Assembly: GCA_949592205.1 (NCBI GenBank)
Contig: CATIUR010000006.1
Span: 7,449,001-7,513,000 of the forward strand
Origin: Helichrysum umbraculigerum
Lineage: Eukaryota; Streptophyta; Magnoliopsida; Asterales; Asteraceae
Direction of reading: 5' to 3'
DNA: 64,000 bases
Of the stretch, positions 9,663 to 22,800 are shown in pieces (the first letter of the stretch is position 1; every line of letters starts with the position of its first letter). The position numbers and the translations under genes were made by a program. The notes below the pieces were generated by a model. It was not told where the DNA came from and made no database searches. It saw only the letters and a program-made list of their open reading frames with translations.

Positions 9663-11681
9663 CTACTTCCAAATAGGAATATCCAATGGCTGCATTTTAC
9701 CATATGGTTTCTGATGTTCGGCCTTGACCTGTAAGCAAGTTAGACATTGTTCTACATACTTGATGATTTCCCTTTTTATACCTGTCCACCAGTAGTCTGA
9801 CTTCAAATCATGGTACATTTTGGTTGCACCAGGATGAATAGAATACCATGACTTATGTGCTTCATCAAGTAATATCTTTTTCAACTTAGGAGAGTTAGGA
9901 ATCCAGATTCTTCCATATCGGGTCTTTAACCCACGTGAATCATCAGTAATATTCTTAATTTGACCTTTAATATGTTCTGCTCTCCAATAGCCTTTCTGCC
10001 AAGCATTTTGCTGAACTTCTTTAATCTGATCAATTAGATTTGGAAGGACAGTGATACGAAGAGATTTAACAATTAAGGAATGGTGCATTGCTTTTCTAAT
10101 AAGCGCGTCAGCTACAACATTAGCCTTTCCAGGATGATAAAAAATTTCATAGTCGTAGTATTTCACCAAGTCAAGTCAACGCCTTTGTCTCATGTTAAGA
10201 TCACGCTGATCGAAAAAGTATTTAAGGCTTTTATGATCAGTATATATCGTATACTTGACACTATAAAGATAATGCCTCCAGATCTTTAAGGCAAAAACAC
10301 CCGCCGCCAATTCCAAATCATGAGTTGGGTACCCTTTTTCATGCTCTTTCAATTGTCTAGAAGCATAAGCAATTACCTTGCCACGTTGCATCAAGACACA
10401 TCCTAGACCATTGTGCGAGGCATCACAATAAACCACCATGTCTCAAGTACCTTCTAGAAGTACCAAGATAGGTGCTTGGCTAAGCTTTTGTTTAAGAATA
10501 CGGAATGCTTGTTCAAATTGATCATTCCATTCAAACTTGACATTCTTTCGAGTGAGTTTGGTAAGAGGTGTAGCAATCTTTGAGAAGTCCTGGATAAACC
10601 GTCGATAATAACCGGCTAAACCCAGAAAACTTCTAATTTCAGTTGGATTAGTTGGAGGTTCCAATTTCATTACAGCTTCAACCTTAGCCGGATTAACTTT
10701 AATACCTTGATTATTTACCACGTGGCCCAAAAATTGTACTTCACGAATCCAAAATTCACATTTTGAGAACTTGGCGTAGAGCTTTTCATTTCTTAACACT
10801 TGTAACATTTGCCTCAAATGAGAATCATGATCACCCGCAAATTTGGAATAGATGAGAATATCGTCAATGAACACAATTACAAACTTATCGAGTATAGGGC
10901 GGCATACTCGATTCATAAGATCCATAAATGCGGCTGGTGCATTAGTCATACCAAAAGGCATAACCACGAATTCATAATGGCCATACCTTGTTCTGAAAGC
11001 AGTTTTGGAAACATCTTCTTCCCGAACTTTCAATTGATGATAAACAGAACGCAAATCAATCTTTGAAAAGAAATTAGCACCCAGGAGTTGGTCAAACAAG
11101 TCATCAATCCTAGGTAAGGGATACCTATTCTTGATAGTTACCTTGTTCAACTCCCGATAATCGATACACATGAGCATAGTTCCATCTTTCTTCTTAACAA
11201 AGAGTATTGGGGCTCCCCAAGGTGAACTACTCGGACGAATAAAACCTTTGTCGAGTAGTTCTTGCAATTGTTTCATAAGTTCTTTCATTTCAGTGGGGGC
11301 AAGTCTATAGGGAGTCTTAGCGATAGGTGTAGCTCCAGGTACAAGATCTATACGAAATTCGACTTGTCTCTCGGGTGGAATACCCGGTAACTCATTGGGA
11401 AATACATCGGGAAAGTTTTTCACAACAGGAATTTCATCAATCTTAGGCACAGACTTTTGAGTGTCTATCACATGTGCCAGAAAGGCTTGGCAACCATGTA
11501 ATAAATGACGCTTAGCACGAGCAAATGTACAAACAGACAAAGAAGGTTTTCTCTTTTCCCCATAAATATCTATCACTTTCCCACTTGGCGAATTTACCCG
11601 AATAATCCTCTTCTCACATTGAATAATAGCCCCGTGATTTCCTAACCAATCCATACCGACTTCAGCATCGAATTCACCCAT
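9663..11681 (-). pseudogene. G1 protease end, reverse transcriptase, RNase H and integrase zinc domain, broken
   Basis: 11681-10443 encodes the protease tail (VGMDWLG), the RT fingers (MCIDYRELNKVTIKNRYPLP) and the catalytic FIDD motif. After an in-frame TGA near 10440, RNase H follows (VVYCDASHNGLGC, YTDHKSL). A second TGA near 10170 stands where relatives have Trp. 10169-9663 holds the end of RNase H (YHPGKANVVADAL) and the HHCC zinc finger of integrase (DEAHKSWYSIHPG ... CLTCLQVK). The last stop (TAG, near 9660) also replaces Trp. The domain order protease-RT-RNase H-integrase is that of Ty3/gypsy. Confidence 0.9.
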
Positions 11682-11698
11682 TTGTATAGGGATGAGAT

Positions 11699-13172
11699 TT
11701 ATAATAAGATTTCATTATTGATTTCAAATTGACACGACCTAAACACATTAGTCACAAATACGATTCTATCATCAGCCACTTCAACATCTAATGGAGTGTC
11801 TAACTCAGTAAGTGGAATTGGGAAATTTCGACAAAACTTTTCGGATACAAAGGATCTTGAAGCTCCCGAATCAAACAGTATGTATGCAGGTATAAGATTA
11901 ACAAGGAAGGTACCTGTTAACACATCGGGGGCCCTTTGAGCTTCTTCAACGGTAATTTGAAACGAACGAGGTCGAGTTCTTGGTTGTTCCGCTGCTTTCT
12001 TGTCTACATTTCTGCGAGGTGCAGAAGGAGCAGAATGAGTCTTTAAGTCAGGACATTCAGATCTTATATGTCCTGGCTTATAACAATTATAACAAACTCT
12101 GATCGGATTAGGACAATCATGACCAATATGTCCTGTTCTCCCACATTGGTTACAAGCACTCATTCCAAAACGGCATTCTCCAAAGTACTTTTTGTGACAA
12201 GTCTTGCACTCAGGAGGTTCTCGCCTTTCACCTCGTCTTTCATCTCTTCTATAACTTTCACCGGTTCTAGCTTTCTTTGAAGAAGTAGATGATTGTTCAG
12301 CTTTTCTTTTAGAAGCACGATGACTTAACTCAATTTCTTGGAACCGAGCTTCATCCACCATCTTATCTAAACTTTGACACCTTTTAGGATTCACAAATTG
12401 TTGAATTTCTAGTTTTAGAACTTCATGAAAATGATCCATAAGTCTCTTGGGATTCTCCATATACTCTGGACAGAAATGTGCTCGATCCGGAAACACTCCA
12501 ACTAGTTTGTTTACAGATTCCGTCATTTGTTCCATAGATATGAACTCACGATGGATCCTCTTCAAATCAGCTTCTTGAGAATAAGCATTCTCAAACATCT
12601 TCTTGAATTCGTCCCAAGTTAAATTATTAATAACTTCAGCACCCTTGATACGGCACTAAACTTCCCACCAACCCTTTGCACGGGATTTCAGAAGATTTGA
12701 AGCATACCTCACTTGTAATCTTTTGGGACATTCAGTAGTGGCGAACGCCCCTTCAACTTCAGAAATCCACCTGTGACATATAATTAATAGGATCCATATC
12801 ACCTTGATACTCCGGTGGATTACAGGCAGAAAAATCCTTGTAACTAAACTTTGCTCTATCCTATGGAACCTGTACCACCGGTTGATTTACAGGTGGCACA
12901 TTAGCAAGAATAGGTCTTTTAACATTTGCTTCTTCGTTTCTCCTTTGAAATTCATCAGTGATGGTTTCTGTAATTCTACCGAGTAAAAGAGGAAGGGATG
13001 CCTCTTGAGCACGACTAACCTCTTCAAAAATAAGAGATCTTAATTCTGGTAGTGACAACTTAGCTACACCTTCAGGAGACCTTGGTCTTTCGCCACTGCC
13101 TCCTAGTTCAGAGTTTCGGGCTCTATCTTGAGTATTTGGCCCGAGAGTCAATTCTATATCTCTATCACTCAT
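11699..13172 (-). pseudogene. G1 Gag with CCHC knuckles and protease start, broken
   Basis: The likely start is the ATG at 13172 (MSDRDIELTLGP). The frame ends near 12861; capsid-like sequence continues in another frame after 12598. Two zinc knuckles (CNQCGRTGHIGHDC and CYNCYKPGHIRSEC) precede the protease active site LFDSGASRSF (DSG). The protein ends with a frame break near 11700. Gag would form the virus-like particle and bind RNA through the knuckles; this copy cannot make it. Confidence 0.85.
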
Positions 13173-13540
13173 GTTACTGAAAGTAGACACAACACATTTA
13201 ATATACATTTACTTAACAATTTATATGTCTACTTTATCTTTACTTACTTCCACATATCAATTAATAATCACTATAACTTCATCACCTCAAAGTCATGTGA
13301 CTTCCATGGATCCACATAATATCCTATGATAATTATTGCGTTGGCCAGGCGCACTAATTATCACATTACATTAATACAAATCCAAAGTCCTCACGTAATA
13401 TTTCGGTTCAGAAATCTTAGCAATCTATTATCAGCTTTAACAAATACAATTAACAGTTCAATATCATGCTCAAATGCAACATAAAAGTGGTTTAAGATCA
13501 AGTATCCACTAATGGAGAATACCCGAATCCCTTAAACCAA
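13173..13540 (-). other. G1 5' leader between primer site and gag
   Basis: Non-coding leader of about 370 bp with no recognisable domain. Confidence 0.6.
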
Positions 13541-13553
13541 GCTCTGATACCAA
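13541..13553 (-). promoter_or_regulatory. Primer binding site of G1 (initiator tRNA-Met)
   Basis: Minus strand TTGGTATCAGAGC, complementary to the 3' end of plant initiator tRNA-Met, 2 nt inside the 5' LTR. Confidence 0.9.
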
Positions 13554-13555
13554 CT

Positions 13556-15304
13556 TGAAACACCCCAAAAATTTAGAACATTTTTTTTTTTATTTTTTTT
13601 TACAATCATAGACATTTAAAAACTTATTATAATCTTATTTAATTTATTACTATTATTATCATTATTGTATTAACTTATCTTATGTACAATTAACTCAATA
13701 AGAATTAGCTGGGAAACCAGTCTTACCAGCCGGGTACCAATGAAGCCCAAGACCAAACTTTGGACCAGAGATCCACTTAAGTTACCCGGTCCGTTTACCC
13801 ACCGTATAACCCGATCGGGTAACACCTTACCCGCCGGGTAAAGGGTTACCCGCCGGGTACAGCAAACATCAAGTCTGCTATAATTCTGCACAACTAATTT
13901 ACCAAAATATGAACTTCAACATAGCATAACTTTCAAACCATTAAACCTATGACTACGAAACTTTGCGAGCACCTTTCTTATATGATTATAAACGCTTCCC
14001 AATTTACACTTTTTCAAAATTTGCATTTTATAAAAATCTGGACGCTTGACCAAAATATGGTCGTTTTTGACCATTTTTCGAGCACTTCAAGTTTCAAATC
14101 ATTCAAATTCTGACTTCAATCTTTTGACCACATTTTCAACTACACAATTTGAGGCTATTCCAACATTTATACTTAACATATCACCAATTTAGCCTAATTT
14201 GACACTTTGATCATATGGTGACCCGTTTGGGCACCAAATGACCCATTTGGGTTTATAACCCGATTGACCACTTTACTTTCACCACTTCTTACCTTGGTGA
14301 CTTAATAAAGTCAAAGTCAAACTTTTACATTCTTATCAAACACAAACTTACGTTTTCATATATCTTTACCCTTTTACATACAAACTAGTAGTACTTTACA
14401 AACTTCAATAAAACATCAATCTCACTTCATGACTTGAGCTTTTTACTTACAAAACATCACTTACAACCATGAGTGAGACTTAAGGTGACAAAACATGATT
14501 CTTTAAAATTTTACAAAAAAGGGTGCATATAGATATTGAGCATGATTAGAAGGGAGAATACTTGTTACCAACTAGAAACAAGCTCCACCATTAGGTCCCC
14601 ATAGGCTTCTTTCCCTAATCATCTTTTCTTCCACTTTGCTCACCTACAACATTTAAACTTAACACAATAAGCAAATTGCTTAGTAAGTAATGGACATTTA
14701 ACTTAACATAATAACTTCCACATTTAAGGATCCTTAACTTCCACATGTTAATCATAATTGATTAACTACTTCCACTAGTGATGTCATAGTCATTACTTAG
14801 CTAGCACTAAGTTAATGACATAACCATCACTACTTTCACATAATCCATATACTTACCTTTTGTTTCGTTATGAGAACTACTTGGATTAGCTTCAACACTT
14901 TGTCCACCTAATCATATAGGCACATAAACACATATCACTTACACAATAGATTACTTGATCACATAAATTAAACTTTTAAACCATAACATAGGTGTTAATA
15001 CAATAACACCACTTCCCACTCAACATACTTCATACATTTTCATCATATTCACATACAAATGCGTGTTTGATTCTTAATTTACTTAAAATCATAATTTCTA
15101 TCAAAATCACAATACAAAATCTTTACATACTTATCAAAATTTACCAAACACTCATATGTATATGTATAATTAGCTATGTCATATGATAATTAATAAGACA
15201 AACATATATATAAGCTTAAGAATATGTATGAAGCCTTTATTCATCTAATTTAACAACTTTAATCATCATTAACAAACTTAGAGTTTATAACGTTCCAACC
15301 CTAA
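13556..15304 (-). repeat. 5' LTR of G1, first part
   Basis: Begins TGAAACACCCC like the copy at 4006. Interrupted at 15305 by X; the last five bases, CCTAA, are the target duplicated by X. It contains the palindrome cluster 13724-13860 and the single copy of the 472-bp segment duplicated in the other LTR. Confidence 0.9.
13724..13860 (-). repeat. ACCCGCCGGGTA palindrome cluster, 5' LTR of G1
   Basis: Counterpart of 4168-4327; copy number and spacing differ between the two LTRs of the same element, so the cluster changes faster than the flanking sequence. Confidence 0.8.
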
Positions 15305-15589
15305 TGTAACACCCCCAAATTTACTGTTTAGCGGAAGCATACTTTGGGTGTTACTAATCAATAATCAAAGCACAAGATATATAGCAAACGACTCTATATG
15401 CATCGTTTTAACAAAATATATTGATATTAATATGTTTACATCATTTACAGCCAATACATAGCTTGTGTTCGATTAAATGAGAGATTTCAGTACATAAGTA
15501 CTTGTACAAAATATACTAATGCAAGAAAATCTCAATTGTTTGCATGCTGACTCGAGCTATTGATCCCCTGATGCAGTCCAAACCTACTG
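15305..15589 (-). repeat. 3' LTR of X, left part
   Basis: First 285 bp of the LTR, ending with TACTG (15585-15589), the target duplicated by Y. About five substitutions and a small indel separate it from the other X LTR. Confidence 0.9.
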
Positions 15590-16793
15590 TATAACGCCCC
15601 TCATTTAATATCACAATATAATATTAAGATTGGCGGAAGCGACTTTTTGAAATACATATTCTATTAGAAATCTGCTAGAAATTTTTCGCAAACCTTTATA
15701 CAATATGTTTAACAACTAAACAAACATAGTTAACATGTTCACAACCCGGGGCATTATGTGCTACAAAACATTATTTATTACAAACTGGATCAGAGTTGCA
15801 AGTTTCAAACATTCCCAGCACAAAACGTCCTTCCTGACTACCCACATATAATACATCACCTGCAGGAAGTAAATTGAGGGATTAGCACGAAGCTAAGTGA
15901 ATGAATTATCAATTACAATTCAATTTAGCTAGCAATCTGTTCACAATCAATAATGCAACAAAGATCGTCAAGAGGAACGGTGGCTCCTAGAGACCCTGTT
16001 CCGGGTGGCCTCATCAGAACACTTAAACCCAACTGTTGGCCAAAACAGCGAGTAACCGTTAACTCAATGCTAATCTCTATCAACACATGTACACAACCCT
16101 GTGTCGACCAACATTAGCAACCAAGTCCAACCAACAATCTAGTTGACCTCTGATTTACATTTCAAATCAATGTTCATCAAACAACCAATCAAATGGCATA
16201 TCATTTCAGGTTCACAGTCTATCAATAGTAATCCTATAATTACTGATTGAAATCAAACTGACACAACCAAATCAAACTGTGAGTTTTAAATCCACTCACC
16301 TGATTATCTCATTTCACTTACTCAGCTGTCTTATCTTGCTGAGCTCTTTGCTTATTAGTGATGATGATGATGTTACAAACTCAGGACTCACAATCACAGC
16401 TCAAGGATCACTTGGTTTCAATCTTTGTTTGCAAGGGTTTTAAGGGTTTAGAGGTTTTAGGGTTTTTGTTTCTAAAAGTGGAAAGTGATAGAAACTTTCC
16501 TAAAAAGGAAATATTTAAGTCGGTCAACTTTTTAACACCGACCCGCATCCACTTAAAACTAGTCCTATTTCAATCTATTGCCTGGAACCTAAAAGCCATT
16601 TGCGAGAAACTTATTTTATTGCACTGTCAACTATAGTAAATTACTACAATCAACAATTTACTAAACACAATAAGTCCGGAGGCTTATTTAAATAAGTTTC
16701 GCAATTAAACAGATAATATCAAATAATTTCTAATATAATTAAATACATCAATTTAAAATTAGAAATTACCGGACCAGAATAGAGGATGTTACA
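15590..16793 (-). repeat. 3' LTR of Y (1204 bp)
   Basis: Pairs with 32133-33336. It contains donor-like and acceptor-like sites (see 15860-16299) and is homologous to the LTR of A, but lacks A's palindrome cluster. Confidence 0.9.
15860..16299 (-). other. Putative intron inside the LTR of Y
   Basis: Minus strand: donor ATCAG|GTGAGTGG at 16299 and acceptor TTCCTGCAG|GTG ending at 15860, 440 bp apart. The other Y LTR has the same sites at 32842 and 32403. Positions and sequences match those in A's LTR. Splicing has not been shown. Confidence 0.45.
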
Positions 16794-16831
16794 ACTCTCC
16801 CCCCCTTAAGAAGATTTCGTCCCCGAAATCT
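16794..16831 (-). promoter_or_regulatory. Polypurine tract and adjacent hairpin of Y
   Basis: The minus-strand tract with seven G residues follows the TAA stop (16806-16808). The hairpin AGATTTCG / CGAAATCT, loop GGGA, is at 16812-16831 and lies within the last codons of pol. Confidence 0.8.
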
Positions 16832-17252
16832 CATCACGATCAAACAATCCAGGATATCTGGATCTCATACTATCCTCGGTTTCCCACGTTAGGTTTTCAC
16901 CTAAACTATGTTTCCATTTCACTAACACCATGGGAATATGTTTCTTCCTAAGTTTGGTCACTTTTCGGTCAAGAAGTTCAACTGGTTCTTCAACTAACTT
17001 CTGACTTTGATCAACTTTCAAATCTTTCAAAGGAAGAATCTGAGACTGGTCTTCAACGTTACATTTCCTCAAATAACAAATGTTAAACGTGTCATGAATA
17101 CCAGCAAGTTCTGGAGGAAGATCCAATGTAACAGACTGATCATTAACAATCTGACGAATTCTAAACGGTCCAATATACCGAGGAGCCAATTTGCCACGTT
17201 TCCCAAACCGAATTACCCCTTTCCAAGGCGAAACTTTCAGGTACACAAGTTC
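16806..17252 (-). pseudogene. Y integrase C-terminus (GPF and chromodomain-like), cut off by Z
   Basis: Continuation of the integrase at 27877-28782 after Z is removed. It begins with ELVYLKVSPWKGVIRFGKRG, has RYIGPF (the GPY/F module), and ends with a chromodomain-like stretch (VLVKWKHSLGENLTWETEDSM) and ISGTKSS before TAA. The final codons overlap the conserved PPT-proximal hairpin. The frame is open in this part, but the gene is split by Z and by upstream lesions. Confidence 0.85.
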
Positions 17253-17544
17253 ACCTTTGTAACACCCCCAAATTTGATGATTTGCGGAAGCTTGATTTGG
17301 GTGTTACTAATCAATAACAAAGCACAAAGATAAATAGCAAACGACTCTATATGCGTCGTTTTAACAAAATATATTGATAACTGAAATGTTTACAACGTTT
17401 AAAGCTTTACATAGCTCGAGTTAAATAAAATGAGATTTCAGTACATAAGTACTTATACAAAATATACTAATGCAAGAAAATCTCAATCGTCTGTATGCTG
17501 ACTCGAGCTAAATCCTGAAGCAGAAACATCCTACTGCTGGGTAC

Positions 17545-18080
17545 CTGCGATATATGCTAAAAGGTCAGCTATAAAGCTGGTGAGCTCACAGGTTTGAAAT
17601 CAAGTAATATCGTATGAACCGCAAGATTTAAAAATGAATTGCATCCAGCAATTTAATAATGAATTGCATCCAGCAATTAAATAATGAATTGCATCCAGCA
17701 ATTTAATGATAATCATCGTGTATACAGCCATGAGCACATAGTTGAGCTTAACTCGAGGGCCGGGTCCCCTATAGAGAATTCCGGGCGAGGTTGCCTCCAC
17801 GAATGCCTAATCCACATTCGTCTTCCCAAATATTAGTACGTCCGTTTACCCGGTTAGTGCTTGCTAACCCGAACGAGGAGGGTCAATCCTATATGGTACC
17901 ATATACTAATATTCACGCTACAACGTATTAACAACTATGCTAACGGAGGACTTTAAAATGATTAGTTTCGAAAAACTCATGTAGTATATGAAAAGTTGGT
18001 ACTTGCGTTCACATGTTAAAAGTTGAGCAGTATATCACACCCCTGAGTAAAACAGTAAAAAGAGGGGCTATGAGACTCAC
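17545..18080 (-). other. Putative intron inside the LTR of Z
   Basis: Minus strand: donor CTCAG|GTGAGTC at 18080 and acceptor TATATCGCAG|GTAC ending at 17545. Corresponding sites: 26195/25660 in the other Z LTR, 33838/33350 and 41924/41446 in X, 45506/45054 in W. Confidence 0.45.
17634..17708. repeat. Three tandem copies of a 25-26 bp hairpin unit in Z LTR
   Basis: The unit contains AATTGC ATCCA GCAATT, a potential 6-bp stem. Z has three copies (also at 25749-25823); X has one (about 33438-33460 and 41538-41560). Confidence 0.85.
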
Positions 18081-18608
18081 CTGAGTCTGAATGCGTTTAA
18101 ACAAACGTAAGTTGATTAGCCGAAATGAAGTCCAAAGACTTGTAACCTGAGGGTGTCCACGACACGCGATGGTTATAATATGCGAAGGTATCTAATAAGA
18201 CTACCTTGTAGTTGTTCGTCCAACTATAATGTCCGAATCTCCACTGTTTGTTGATACGTTTAAGTGTTTGAAAAGTGTACGGCCCGTTGGTGACGGATTT
18301 GTAATAATAATCCCAATTATTACCGTTTCGATTTCGTGGTGTTTTACTTGAAAAATGTGTTTTGATTGTGTTTTAGAAGCCGTTACGAAATCTAAGTACG
18401 GGGGTCCGGGGGCAGCGCCCCTGGTAGCGGGGTCCAAGGGGCAGAGCCCCTGGCTGGGGTCGAGCTGCCAGGTCAGCTTGGAAATTTTTTATTTCTACTA
18501 TATTGTTTTGACGAAAAACGCATCTGGATCTGAATTTGGGTAAAATCGAGTGATAAATTTCGAGTCTCGACACTTAGTAAAAATCTGTGTTTTTGAGGTT
18601 CTGGTTTG

Positions 18609-18922
18609 TGCGACGTTGGGTGCGACGTCGCAGGTAGGACTGCGACGTTGAGCATGACGTCGCTAAAGGCGACGTTTCGCAATTTAATGCGACGTAGGGT
18701 GCTGCGTCGCTAATGCGACGTAGGTGATTTCTGCGACGTAGGGGCTTGCATCGCTAAGTGCGACGTGGCGAGGTATTGGCGACGTTAAGGCTGACGTCGC
18801 TATATGCGACGTCGCAATTTAATGCGACGTTGTGACTGACGTCGCACTATGCGACGTCACGAGGGGTTTTGCGACGTAGAAGCTGACGTCGCATAAATTC
18901 TGGGCCAAATGCGACGTAGCGA
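18609..18922 (-). repeat. GCGACGTCGC palindrome cluster in Z LTR
   Basis: More than 15 occurrences of GCGACGT or its complement, several as the full palindrome GCGACGTCGC, in 314 bp. The other Z LTR has it at 26724-27037; X has diverged versions at 34381-34695 and 42478-42790. Confidence 0.9.
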
Positions 18923-19794
18923 TCTGTTGGCCGGAAAATGTGTCGAAAACGAGTTTTTCGGTCTTCGTTCGGTCCAAAACTTTTACCCAACCCTTATAGG
19001 GACATTATAAGTTGTTACAAACTACCAACAAGTGAAAACATTTAAAAACGAGAGATTTCGGGATTTGTCGGAAACTTACAAAGTGTCGGATGAGAAATCC
19101 GAAAAGATAGGATGATAGATCGTGTCGCGGTGGTCGTGAATCTCTAAAAATCTTGAAGATCCGAAGTCGTTTGGTACGTTTATTTGTCGATTTTGTGAAG
19201 TTGGGGGTTTTTGGTTGGTTGGTGGAATTGAGAGAAAAGAAAGGAGAAAGAGAAAGAGAAATGAGAAAGTAAGAGAAGAGAGTGGGAAATGGGAGGTTAT
19301 CCTCCCATTTTTCGCCCCGCGTTCCCGCTCCGTGCGGTGTTCGTTTTGCTCCGTCGTTTAAACGTTAATTAATCATTTTAAATATTAATTGGTACATTTT
19401 AAATACAACTTATTACGCGATATTTTATTTAATTATTTTACAAATAAGTTTACGTTTGAGTTATAAATGTAAGTTGGTTTATTTAGTTTGCGCGTTTTAC
19501 ATTTTAAATTGTATAACTTTCTGATTGTACGATACGAATAAATACAAAATATTATTATAATAATATTTTTGACATAACAACGTTATTTAATAAAATTTGT
19601 CACCAACGTCCATATAAAATTGAATCGAAATACATTCGATTTAAATTGCGTACGATTTAATCAAACCGCATATTCGTATATATTCAACAATATATATATA
19701 ATTCGATACATTAATTAGCCTAACCAGGAACTAATTACATGTATTAACATTCGATTAGGCACTAATCTCTAGTCCTAATTTGGCGGGTGTTACA

Positions 19795-19829
19795 TTCTCC
19801 CCCTGTTAGAAGAATTTCGTCCCGAAATT
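19795..19829 (-). promoter_or_regulatory. Polypurine tract and adjacent hairpin of Z
   Basis: Minus-strand AGGGGGAGAA abuts the LTR; hairpin AATTTCG / CGAAATT with loop GGA is at 19813-19829. It touches the Gag-Pol stop codon, so here it is essentially in the 3' untranslated region. Confidence 0.8.
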
Positions 19830-22800
19830 TAGCGCAAAGTCGTGTTTGATGTGGAATCAGTGAAAAGTTGAGGATATTTGAGTCGCATTTGGTCTTCCCG
19901 TTCCCAGGTGAATTCCGGACCACGCCGCGAATTCCATCTGACCTTGACGATGGGAATACGACTTTGTTTCAGTTGTTTGACCTCACGGTCCATAATTTCA
20001 GCGGGTTCCTCAACGAAGTGAAGTTTATCGTCAACACGAATTTCATCTAATGGAATGATAAGTGTCTCATCAGACAGACACTTCTTCAGATTTGAAATAT
20101 GAAAAGTAGGGTGCACGCTGCTGAGTTCGGATGGCAGCTGTAATCGATAAGCTACGGGGCCAATCCGTTCGAGGATCTCAAAAGGTCCGATGTACCGGGG
20201 ATTCAACTTCCCGCGTTTGCCAAAACGGATGACGCCTTTCCAAGGCGATACTTTTAAGAGTACTCGATCCCCAACTTGGAACTCGAGTGGTTTGCGTCTC
20301 ACGTCAGCATAACTTTTCTGACGATCACGTGCGGCTTTGAGTCTGTTTTGGATTTCCACAATTTTCTCAGTGGTGGCGTGAATGAGTTCAGGACCAGTGA
20401 GTTGACTATCTCCCACTTCAGTCCAACAGATCGGTGATCGGCACTTACGACCGTACAGTGCCTCAAAAGGTGCAGCCTTAATGCTGGCGTGATAACTGTT
20501 ATTGTACGAAAATTCGCACAACGGTAGATGTTTTTCCCAATTTGTACCGAAGTCAACTACGCAGGCTCGTAGCATGTCTTCCAGTGTTTGAATGGTTCGC
20601 TCACTTTGGCCGTCGGTTTGAGGATGGTATGCGGTACTCATATCAAGGCGAGTACCCAAAGCTTTTTGAAGTGATTGCCAAAAGTGAGAGGTGAAACGGG
20701 CATCTCTGTCAGAGATGATTGAGGTTGGAACACCGTGATGAGAAATGATTTCCTTGATGTAGATTTGTGTAAGGCGTTCCATTTTATCTTTTTCTTTGAT
20801 TGCCAGGAAATGAGCAGATTTGGTGAGATGGTCGACGATCACCGAAATGGTATCGCAACCGCTCGACGACTTGGGTAGTTTGGTTATGAAATCCATGGCA
20901 ATTTGATCCCATTTCCATTCAGGGATTTCAGGCTGTTGGAGTAAACCAGGAGGTTTCTGATGTTCGGTTTTGACTTTCGAGCAAGTAAGACACTTGCTGA
21001 CATAAGTGGCGATTTCGGCTTTCATGTTTGGCCACCAATAAAATTCCTTGATGCCGTGGTACATCTTATCGGATCCAGGATGAATAGAATATTTAGACTT
21101 GTGAGCCTCGTCCATCACCAAGTCTCGTAGGTTCCCAAAACTAGGCAACCATATTCGGTTTGAGAAATACCTAATCCCGTTAGGTTTGATATCAAATTGT
21201 TTGTCAATGCCCCGCAAGGCTTCATTTTTGATGTTTTCAGGTTTCAAGGCTTCGATCTGAGCGGTATGAATTTGAATGGTAAGATCGTTATGAATGGTCA
21301 TACTGAGGGCTCGGACTCGAAGTGGTTTAGGTCGTTCCTTTCGACTGAGGGCATCAGCTACAACATTAGCCTTCCCTGGATGGTACTTGATCTCACAATC
21401 GTAATCGGTAAGCAACTCGACCCAACGACGTTGCCTCATATTGAGATCCTTCTGATCGAAGATATGTTGGAGACTTTTGTGGTCGGTAAAGATAGTGCAC
21501 TTAGTGCCGTAGAGATAATGTCTCCAGATTTTGAGAGCAAAAACGACAGCTCCAAGCTCGAGATCATGAGTGGTGTAGTTCTTTTCGTGAATTTTTAGCT
21601 GTCGTGAGGCATAAGCAATGACCTTGTCTCGTTGCATCAGTTCGCAACCAAGACCTTGGTGAGAAGCATCGCAGTATACCACGAAGTCATCGGTGCCTTC
21701 GGGTAGTGAAAGAATTGGAGCACTGCAAAGCTTTTGTTTCAGAAGTTGGAACGCTGACTCTTGTTTCTCGGTCCAATCGAACCTTTTGTCCTTCTGAGTC
21801 AGTACCGTGAGTGATTGAGCTATTTTGGAGAAGTTTTCGATAAATCGTCGATAATACCCAGCAAGACCCAAAAATTGTCGTACTTCAGTTGCAGAGGTGG
21901 GTGCTTGCCAGTCTTTGATAGCCTCGATCTTTGATGGGTCCACGTGAATTCCCTGACTGTCGATCACGTGACCAAGAAATTGAACAGTTTGAATCCAAAA
22001 CTCACACTTAGAAAATTTTGCATAAAGCTCCTCGTGTCTAAGTAGTTCAAGGATGGTCTTAAGGTGTTGCGCATGTTCTTGATCGTTGCGCGAGTAAATG
22101 AGTATGTCATCGATAAAGACAATGACAAACTTATCGAGGTAAGGTTTGCACACCCGGTTCATGAGGTCCATGAATACAGCAAGTGCGTTGGTTAGACCGA
22201 AGGGCATCACTTGGAATTCGTAGTGCCCGTAACGAGTTCTGAAAGCAGTTTTCGGAATATCGGTGTCGCGAACTCGTAACTGATGATAGCCTGATCGCAG
22301 TTCGATTTTTTAGTAGAAACTTGAACCCTGAAGTTGGTCGAATAAATCATCAATGCGAGGAAGTGGATAACGGTTCTTGACGGTCAATTTGTTCAACTCT
22401 CGATAGTCGATGCACATTCGGAATGAACCGTCCTTCTTTTTGACAAATAAGACCGGAGCTCCCCAAGGTGACGAACTCGGTCTAATGAATCCTCGATCCA
22501 GAAGTTCCTGTAACTGAGAGGACAACTCCTGAAGTTCAGATGGGGCTAAACGGTATGGTGCGCGGGCCACCGGTGCGGCACCTGGCACGAGATCGATTGA
22601 GAACTCAACCTGTCTAGGCGGAGGTAGACCAGGTAGTTCTTCCGGAAAGACTTCGGGAAAGTCTCTAACAATTGGCACATCCTCAAGTCGCTTCTCCTCC
22701 GACTTCTTCTCGGTGATGTGTGCAAGTATCGCAGGGTAACCCTTTCTCAGAAATTTTCGGGTTTTTAAGCAGGAGATTATATTGAGTCCCGTCCCACCGG

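Larger units (their letters stand above)
17258..19794 (-). repeat. 3' LTR of Z
   Basis: TGTAACACCCCC...GGGTGTTACA. Holds a threefold repeat at 17634-17708, putative splice sites (17545, 18080), and the GCGACGTCGC cluster (18609-18922). A pyrimidine-rich tract on the minus strand (about 19230-19280) may mark the start of the transcript leader. Confidence 0.93.

Noticed and set aside
13541..13553. tRNA gene
   Set aside because: Only the 3' end complement of initiator tRNA-Met is present; it is a primer binding site. The same applies at 25357, 32118, 41142 and the tRNA-Asp-like sites in the array.
18609..18922. Short palindromic repeats resembling a CRISPR array
   Set aside because: Spacing is irregular, the repeats are about 10 bp, and the same cluster recurs in both LTRs of plant retrotransposons; no cas genes.
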